This document shows, one piece after another, positions 6,653 through 11,200 of a stretch of DNA of 11,200 bases; position 1 is the first letter of the stretch, and each line of letters opens with the position of its first letter. The position numbers and the translations under genes are program-made. The notes beneath the pieces are model-generated. The model ran no database searches and was not told where the DNA came from. It saw nothing but the letters and a program-made list of their open reading frames with translations. The stretch comes from Acidobacteriaceae bacterium (GTDB lineage Bacteria; Acidobacteriota; Terriglobia; Terriglobales; Acidobacteriaceae), in assembly GCA_027311125.1 (NCBI GenBank), contig DAICZO010000210.1:1-11200 (forward strand), given 5' to 3'.

Positions 6653-7375
6653 TCAGTCGGATGTGTCTTTGAAGTCAGCATGTTCGACAGACGTCCGGCG
6701 GTCGAAGACATAGCAGGCTCCATGCCATTGACTCTCCTGCTCTGGCACCTCTTCGAGATACTTCAGTATACCGCCCTGCAGATGGTAGACATGCTGGAAG
6801 CCCTCCTGCAGCAAAAAGGCAGAAGCCTTCTCACAGCGGATTCCGCCGGTGCAGAACATTGCTACTTTGCGATGCGTGTCAGGGTTGAGATGTTTGCGCA
6901 CATAGGTGACAAAGTCCGAAAACGTCTCGGTACACGGCACGACCGCTCCAGCGAACGTTCCTATCTCTGTCTCGTAGTGGTTACGCGTGTCCAGCAGCAG
7001 CACGTCCTGATCGGCGATCAAGGCATTCCACTGCGCTGGTGGCACATACTGGCCGGGCTGGTTGGGATCGACCTTGGCATTGCGAAAGGTAATGATCTCC
7101 GGCTTGACCCGAAACTTAAGCCGTTTGAATGGGCACTCGTCAGCATAGGAGTACTTCACTTCACTCCTGTCCATTCCCACCCTCTCGGCCAGCAGGTGTA
7201 ACAGATGTTCCATGGTGGCAGGGGAACCAGCCATGGTTCCGTTGACCCCCTCTTCGGCAATCAGCATGGTGCCACGAAGATCTCCGTCGGCAAAGAGGGT
7301 GCGAAGCTCAGCGCGCAGAGCATCAGGCTGCGGTAGCGCGACGAATCGATAGAAGGCTGCGATGGTGTAGGACAC
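6653..7375 (-). CDS. trhO: tRNA uridine(34) hydroxylase, rhodanese-fold (TrhO/YceA family)
   Basis: The protein has about 240 residues from the GTG at 7375. The N-terminal TrhO-type domain begins YTIAAFYRF and contains GTMLIAEEGVNGTMAG, followed by ADECPFKRLKFRVKPEIITF. The rhodanese domain (from about residue 120) has the active-site loop with C175 in FCTGGIRCEKA, and the C-terminal ACYVFDRR is typical. The family makes 5-hydroxyuridine at position 34 of certain tRNAs, helping wobble decoding. The frame stays open upstream to a TTG at 7489, but that extension has no family resemblance and no ATG. GTG 7375 begins just before conserved sequence. It has no ribosome binding site. A TATGAT -10-like hexamer (minus strand, 7385-7390) would put the transcript start only a few bases before it. 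selO follows on the same strand. Confidence 0.9.
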   Translation of the reverse strand: MSYTIAAFYRFVALPQPDALRAELRTLFADGDLRGTMLIAEEGVNGTMAGSPATMEHLLHLLAERVGMDRSEVKYSYADECPFKRLKFRVKPEIITFRNAKVDPNQPGQYVPPAQWNALIADQDVLLLDTRNHYETEIGTFAGAVVPCTETFSDFVTYVRKHLNPDTHRKVAMFCTGGIRCEKASAFLLQEGFQHVYHLQGGILKYLEEVPEQESQWHGACYVFDRRTSVEHADFKDTSD

Positions 7376-7586
7376 GATACATAGATCATAGAACGCTGAC
7401 CGCCTGGTCGATCCATCGCTATTGCAGTCAAACGGCTTGTGAGCATCGCTGGTACATTCGCGGTGGGGTAGGCCGCCACGCCTCGCCAAGCGTTGTTTCT
7501 AGTAGAGAACACACGTCAGCCCACACGCACACAGCACCAACGTACCTGCTCGCACATGCCCTGGGTGCTTATGTCGCGAAGCCATG

Positions 7587-7599
7587 CCTGTGCCACAGG
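7587..7599. repeat. Perfect 13-bp inverted repeat upstream of the Crp-type site
   Basis: CCTGTG (7587-7592) and CACAGG (7594-7599) are exact inverted arms around a single central base. The centre lies 26.5 bp upstream of the Crp-type palindrome. It has the dyad symmetry of a second regulator's operator, but it does not match the Crp spacing. A chance palindrome cannot be excluded. Confidence 0.4.
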
Positions 7600-7612
7600 T
7601 GAACATACAAAC

Positions 7613-7626
7613 GTGATACGTATCAC
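7613..7626 (+). promoter_or_regulatory. Crp/Fnr-type operator of the dmsE-mtrB operon
   Basis: GTGATACGTATCAC is a perfect 14-bp palindrome. With flanks it reads CGTGA-TACGTA-TCACA, matching 9 of 10 bases of the Crp consensus TGTGA-N6-TCACA. Its centre (7619.5) lies 32 bp before a -10-like TCTCAT (7649-7654, 4 of 6 bases), which is class II activator geometry and would place transcript start near 7661. The site is 185 bp before the dmsE start codon. Activation by a Crp/Fnr protein is inferred; which one is unknown, although the window encodes one whose recognition helix carries R and E at the CRP contact positions. Confidence 0.65.
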
Positions 7627-7656
7627 ATGCTGCACTTCATTTCCCCTGTCTCATGA

Positions 7657-7684
7657 ATGGCAGAGGTGATCTCGCTTCTGCCAT
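7657..7684 (+). other. Stem-loop in the 5' leader of the dmsE operon
   Basis: ATGGCAGAGG (7657-7666) pairs with CTTCTGCCAT (7675-7684): 10 bp including one G-U, with an 8-nt loop. It sits just at or after the predicted transcript start. No U run follows, so it is not an intrinsic terminator. A 5'-end stabilising hairpin is the simplest reading. Confidence 0.55.
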
Positions 7685-7804
7685 CCACTTCACCTCTTGT
7701 TGTAGGACCTGTCTTTCGTGGAGTACAGCATGGCGCAGATCACTCGAGTACTTAGATCGAAATGTAACCAGCAACGATCCGGATTCCCTATGGGAAGGAA
7801 AATG

Positions 7805-8761
7805 ATGCGCAAACTGATATGGCAATTTCTGGTCTGTGCCAGTGTTTCGGTGCTTTTCGGGTCGCTGCCTGCCTTGGCCCAAGTTGACCGATCGTTAGAG
7901 GGCGACAAGAAATGCACCGTCTGCCACGGCGAAAATTGGAGTAAGCCGATCCTCACCATCTATCAGACCAAGCATGGCGTAAAGGCCGATGGACGGACCC
8001 CCGGATGTCAATCCTGCCACGGCGCGAGTGCCGAACACATCAGCGATCCGGGCAGTAAGCCGCCAAATGTCGTGTTTGGTGCCAAATCCAAGAACGTCTC
8101 GCCGGTTGCCGAGCGGAATGCGTCTTGTCTCGGCTGTCACGAGTCGAATGTGCTCTCGCGGTCGCACTGGTCGGGCAGTCAGCACGAATCGCACGGCGTA
8201 GCCTGCACAGACTGCCATGAACTGCATTCGCCTAAGCAGAAGGTGCTGAATCCAGTCACCCAGTCGCAGGTCTGCGCGACCTGCCACAAGGCTCAGGATG
8301 CGCAGATTCATCGCTTCTCCAGACATCCGGTGCTGGAAGGAAAAGTGACTTGTTCCAACTGCCACAACGTTCACGGCTCCGTTGGCCCGAAGCTGCTGGT
8401 CAAGGAATCTGTCAACGAGACCTGCTACACGTGCCACGCCGAGAAGCGTGGTCCCTTCCTGTGGGAGCACGCACCTGTCACGGATAGCTGCACCAACTGC
8501 CACATGCCGCACGGTTCGAATCTGTCGCCTTTGTTGAAGATGAAGGCGCCCATGCTGTGCCAGACCTGCCACAGTGGCGACCATGCCAAGAACATGTACA
8601 GCGCGGCGAACCTACCTGGTGGCAATGTAACAACGGCAAATGGCCAACTGCCGCTGGGAAGCCAGAGCCCAGCAGCGCAGGGAAATGCACGCAGTTGTCT
8701 GGCCTGTCACTCAACGATTCACGGTTCGAATCATCCGGCCGGCGCCAAGTTCGAGCGATGA
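7805..8761 (+). CDS. dmsE: DmsE/MtrA-family periplasmic decahaem c-type cytochrome
   Basis: The 318-residue product starts with a Sec signal peptide (basic RK, hydrophobic core, likely cleavage after LPALA, residue 25). It has exactly ten CxxCH haem-binding motifs, beginning at residues 37, 68, 108, 134, 157, 183, 207, 229, 252 and 298. Ten c-haems in a protein of this size is the mark of MtrA/DmsE, a wire that sits in an outer-membrane barrel and carries electrons from the periplasm to the cell surface. GGAAGGA (7793-7799) lies 5 nt before ATG 7805; the ATGs at 7802 and 7790 are in frame but worse placed. The MtrB-type barrel gene follows after 22 bp, so they form one operon. Family assignment is firm; direction of electron flow and terminal partner are not visible. 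DmsE in Shewanella serves DMSO respiration, but no DMSO reductase is seen here. Confidence 0.95.
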   Translation: MRKLIWQFLVCASVSVLFGSLPALAQVDRSLEGDKKCTVCHGENWSKPILTIYQTKHGVKADGRTPGCQSCHGASAEHISDPGSKPPNVVFGAKSKNVSPVAERNASCLGCHESNVLSRSHWSGSQHESHGVACTDCHELHSPKQKVLNPVTQSQVCATCHKAQDAQIHRFSRHPVLEGKVTCSNCHNVHGSVGPKLLVKESVNETCYTCHAEKRGPFLWEHAPVTDSCTNCHMPHGSNLSPLLKMKAPMLCQTCHSGDHAKNMYSAANLPGGNVTTANGQLPLGSQSPAAQGNARSCLACHSTIHGSNHPAGAKFER

Positions 8762-8771
8762 CCGTTCCATT

Positions 8772-8776
8772 GGAGG
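8772..8776 (+). promoter_or_regulatory. Ribosome binding site fixing the TTG start of the barrel gene
   Basis: GGAGG here lies 7 nt before TTG 8784. From that TTG the frame gives a complete signal peptide. The first in-frame ATG (8862) lies inside the signal peptide hydrophobic core, so TTG is the likely start. Confidence 0.8.
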
Positions 8777-8783
8777 CACTGAA

Positions 8784-11200
8784 TTGACTACCTACGCGAA
8801 GATAACCAGTTGTTCGGCTCGTGCGTTGCGATACTTTTGCGGTTGCATCATCGCTTGCCTGATGTTGTTTTTGCTGGCTGGATATGGACCGTATGCCTAT
8901 GCCCAGGCGACGGCAGCCAGCCAGACCACGCCTACCAATACCACCGGCTTTGGAGTCGGTGGGGTGAGTGGAAGCTCGTTCAAGTTCGGCGAATACAACG
9001 GCTTGCAGAACTCAGGCCCGTTCGGTATCGGGAACTTTGATCTCTACGGAGGCGGCCCCTACGACAGCAATAGCGCGTGGCGCTGGCACCTGCAAGGGAC
9101 GGATCTCGGACTCGAGACGCGTACCCTGTCGGCTGAGTTTGGCAAGCAAGGCAAGTACCGGTTCTTCGTCAACTACGCTGAACTATTGGCAAACCGCTCC
9201 GATACCTACCAGACACCTTATATTGGCGTTGGCACGACCAACCTGACACTGCCGTCCAACTGGCTCTTCCCAGCCGTGCCACAGGCGGGTGCGACCAAGC
9301 TCAACTTCCGTGCGTTTGATCCGACGGCCGGGGCTGGCAGCGTCTACAACAGTTCTGGTGTACTGGTCGCTCCCACGCTGGCTCAGCTGGCAACTATGAT
9401 TACTATTCGTGCGGCAGACCTGCCTGACTTCCAGAATATCTATCTGTATATCAAGCGCACTCAAGTGAGCGCCGGTGTACTGTACGATCCTTCGAGCAAG
9501 TGGAACATTCCTGTCAGCTTCAAGTACGAACACAGAGGTGGTCTCAAAGCCCTGGGTGCTGTCGCCGCACAGGTCGCCGAGAACAGCGTCACACTGCCCC
9601 TGCCAATCGACTTCGACACCACGGAGGCAAACGCCGCGGTCAACTATAAGTTCAAGCACTTGAACCTCTCGATGGCCTATTACGGCTCGTATTTCGTGGA
9701 CAATAAAACATCCGTCACCTGGCAGGATGTAGCGAATCCAACCAAGAGTGCGACGCTGGCAAACCCGCCCAGCAATCAGTTCAGTCAGCTAACGTTCCTG
9801 GCTGCGGAAAAGTTCAAAGACCACATGAAGCTGGTCGTCTCCGGGTCATACGGGCGCGGAACGCAGAACGATCCATTCCTGGGGCCTTCGACCGCTTCGA
9901 ATGGACAGTTGGCCTTCGGCCTGCCAGTACCCTCGCTCGACGGACTCTTAGTCACCAGCATGGTGCACGCGAAGTTCACTGCGGAACCGAACAAGAAATG
10001 GAATCTGACGGCGGCGTACAAGTACTTCAACCGCGACAATCAAACGCCCATTCATACCTATTACTTTCAGGATGCGAATGAGACCAAGAGTGGCACCTCG
10101 CCCTTCTCCGGCCTATACGGTGTGCCTGCAGGCCTCGGGAGCAACACCAATATCTACCAGAACCGCGCCTACAGCGAGAGGAACAACCAGGCCAACGCAG
10201 AGGCAGAGTACGAAATCGCCAAGAAGCAGTGGATTGCAGCACGCTATGAGTGGGAGAAGATCGATCGTACCTGCCCCGGCGCCTGGATCGATTGCGCCGA
10301 TGCACGCACGACCGATGAGCACAGCCTGGGCGGAGAGTGGCATAAGACATCCATGGGCAGCCTGACAGGCAGAGCCATCTACACCTATTCGTGGCGGCGT
10401 GGAGCGTACAACGAAGACGCGTTCCTGTCCTTGGTTCCCATGGCCAACCAGATCCCTGCAGGCGGTGCGAGCCAGAGCGCTTACTCCTTCCTCAAGTCAG
10501 CCGGTCTGACGGCATTCGGTCCCGTGGCTGGTCTGCCCACTACTCCGCTGACCGGCGATGCAGCCATCTTCACCCCAAACAACAACGTGCTGCCGCAGTC
10601 ACTGTATGGCAGCCGTAACAACATCAACGAATACCCGGGGTTCAGACGGTATGTCGCAGCCGACCGCAACCGTCACAAAGCGTATCTCGACATGGATTGG
10701 CAGGCAACCAGCAGGCTGTCACTGCATGGCAACAGTGAGTTCAACGATAACGACTATCTCAACTCCGCTTACGGACTGAAGAAAGATGTCTTTTGGGTAG
10801 CAAGCCTGGATGCCGGCTACTCAGCAACGGAGAATTTAGTCGTCGATGTCTTCTATACCTACGACAATCAACGGCTCTTCACCCGAGCCGACGCCTATGG
10901 CAACAACAGTACAGCCCAATTTGTCGGGCAGGCTGCCGACACCACCATAGCCGGGCCAGGGACATGCTTTACAACCGTTGGCACGAAGAATGCCAGCGCC
11001 AAGATCGATCCGTGTACGAACTACAACAAGAGCGATCGCGACAAGATCGATACGCTGGGCCTTTCGTTCAGCAGCAAGAATCTTCTTGCCGGCAAGCTCG
11101 AGCTGTCCGGCCAGTTCCTCTACACCCGTGCGCGGACGGATACGACGGTCGCAGGTGGCAGCTACGTCAACAACCCGCTCGCGCTCGCTGCTCCTGCTCC
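8784..11200 (+). CDS. mtrB: MtrB/PioB-family decahaem-associated outer-membrane beta-barrel protein (3' end outside window)
   Basis: From TTG 8784 the frame is open to the window end: about 805 codons with no stop that I found on reading through it. A signal peptide (about 1-40, ending AYA before QATAAS) is followed by the family-typical FKFGEYNGL and then alternating aromatic and polar strands rich in Tyr, Asn and Gly, as in a large transmembrane barrel. MtrB/PioB barrels sheath the decahaem MtrA/DmsE cytochrome across the outer membrane. The N-terminal CxxC pair known in Shewanella MtrB is absent from the mature N-terminus. The mature part has cysteines at 497, 504, 728 and 744, possibly two disulfides in loops. 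The family is usually about 700-900 residues, so the end is probably near. It is 22 bp after dmsE in the same operon. Any surface cytochrome (MtrC type) would lie beyond the window. Confidence 0.92.
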   Translation, partial: MTTYAKITSCSARALRYFCGCIIACLMLFLLAGYGPYAYAQATAASQTTPTNTTGFGVGGVSGSSFKFGEYNGLQNSGPFGIGNFDLYGGGPYDSNSAWRWHLQGTDLGLETRTLSAEFGKQGKYRFFVNYAELLANRSDTYQTPYIGVGTTNLTLPSNWLFPAVPQAGATKLNFRAFDPTAGAGSVYNSSGVLVAPTLAQLATMITIRAADLPDFQNIYLYIKRTQVSAGVLYDPSSKWNIPVSFKYEHRGGLKALGAVAAQVAENSVTLPLPIDFDTTEANAAVNYKFKHLNLSMAYYGSYFVDNKTSVTWQDVANPTKSATLANPPSNQFSQLTFLAAEKFKDHMKLVVSGSYGRGTQNDPFLGPSTASNGQLAFGLPVPSLDGLLVTSMVHAKFTAEPNKKWNLTAAYKYFNRDNQTPIHTYYFQDANETKSGTSPFSGLYGVPAGLGSNTNIYQNRAYSERNNQANAEAEYEIAKKQWIAARYEWEKIDRTCPGAWIDCADARTTDEHSLGGEWHKTSMGSLTGRAIYTYSWRRGAYNEDAFLSLVPMANQIPAGGASQSAYSFLKSAGLTAFGPVAGLPTTPLTGDAAIFTPNNNVLPQSLYGSRNNINEYPGFRRYVAADRNRHKAYLDMDWQATSRLSLHGNSEFNDNDYLNSAYGLKKDVFWVASLDAGYSATENLVVDVFYTYDNQRLFTRADAYGNNSTAQFVGQAADTTIAGPGTCFTTVGTKNASAKIDPCTNYNKSDRDKIDTLGLSFSSKNLLAGKLELSGQFLYTRARTDTTVAGGSYVNNPLALAAPA

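Larger units (their letters stand above)
7376..7804. promoter_or_regulatory. Divergent non-coding region between trhO and dmsE
   Basis: These 429 bp hold no convincing gene. They contain, left to right: a possible trhO -10 element (TATGAT, minus strand, 7385-7390); an unremarkable stretch to about 7586; the inverted repeat CCTGTG-c-CACAGG (7587-7599); the Crp-type palindrome (7613-7626); a -10-like hexamer (7649-7654); a 10-bp stem-loop (7657-7684); and about 120 nt of leader before the dmsE ribosome binding site. The dmsE frame is open from a GTG at 7718, but that extension has no ribosome binding site and would bury the signal peptide. Confidence 0.7.

Noticed and set aside
7895..8584. Long minus-strand open frame opposite dmsE
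   Set aside because: It is antisense to a gene with ten CxxCH motifs. Its openness follows from the coding strand composition.
1..11200. Mobile element, CRISPR array, prophage or defence system
   Set aside because: I found no transposase or integrase, repeat-spacer pattern or attachment-site-like repeats, and all genes belong to housekeeping, stress or respiratory families.

Overview
The window looks like chromosomal DNA of a soil Acidobacteriota (class Terriglobia type). This is inferred from the moderately high GC, the gene styles and the DmsE/MtrB pair, not from a marker gene. The genes are intact and densely packed. I see no insertion sequence, phage gene, tRNA, rRNA or CRISPR array.

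Layout. 2-283 (+) is the C-terminal end of a TPR protein. 368-1513 (+) is a GlmS-like sugar-phosphate isomerase without the glutaminase half. 1644-2360 (-) is the di-iron Fe-S cluster repair protein Ric, and divergent from it is a Crp/Fnr-family regulator (about 2547-3251, +) preceded by a short leader ORF. Converging on the regulator is a minus-strand pair: a cupin (4491-4814) followed by a membrane polyferredoxin of the NapH/NosR/YccM type (3263-4393). Next, also on the minus strand, come the AMPylase SelO (4965-6536) and the tRNA U34 hydroxylase TrhO (6653-7375). After a regulatory gap of about 430 bp, the plus strand carries a ten-haem DmsE/MtrA-type periplasmic cytochrome (7805-8761). A MtrB/PioB-type outer-membrane barrel (8784 onward) follows and runs off the window end.

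How it may fit together. Ric and the regulator form a plausible nitrosative or oxidative stress unit. The polyferredoxin is an inner-membrane electron carrier. The DmsE-MtrB pair is a porin-cytochrome conduit for moving electrons across the outer membrane. The gap before dmsE has a perfect Crp-type palindrome (GTGA-N6-TCAC), and a degenerate copy lies upstream of the cupin-polyferredoxin pair. In both cases a -10-like hexamer sits at class II activator spacing. I infer that one Crp/Fnr protein, possibly the local one, could tie the polyferredoxin operon and the outer-membrane conduit together. No single gene here is of an unknown family. The novelty, if any, lies in this regulatory and electron-transfer linkage, the leader ORF translationally coupled to the regulator, and the structured intergenic RNAs.
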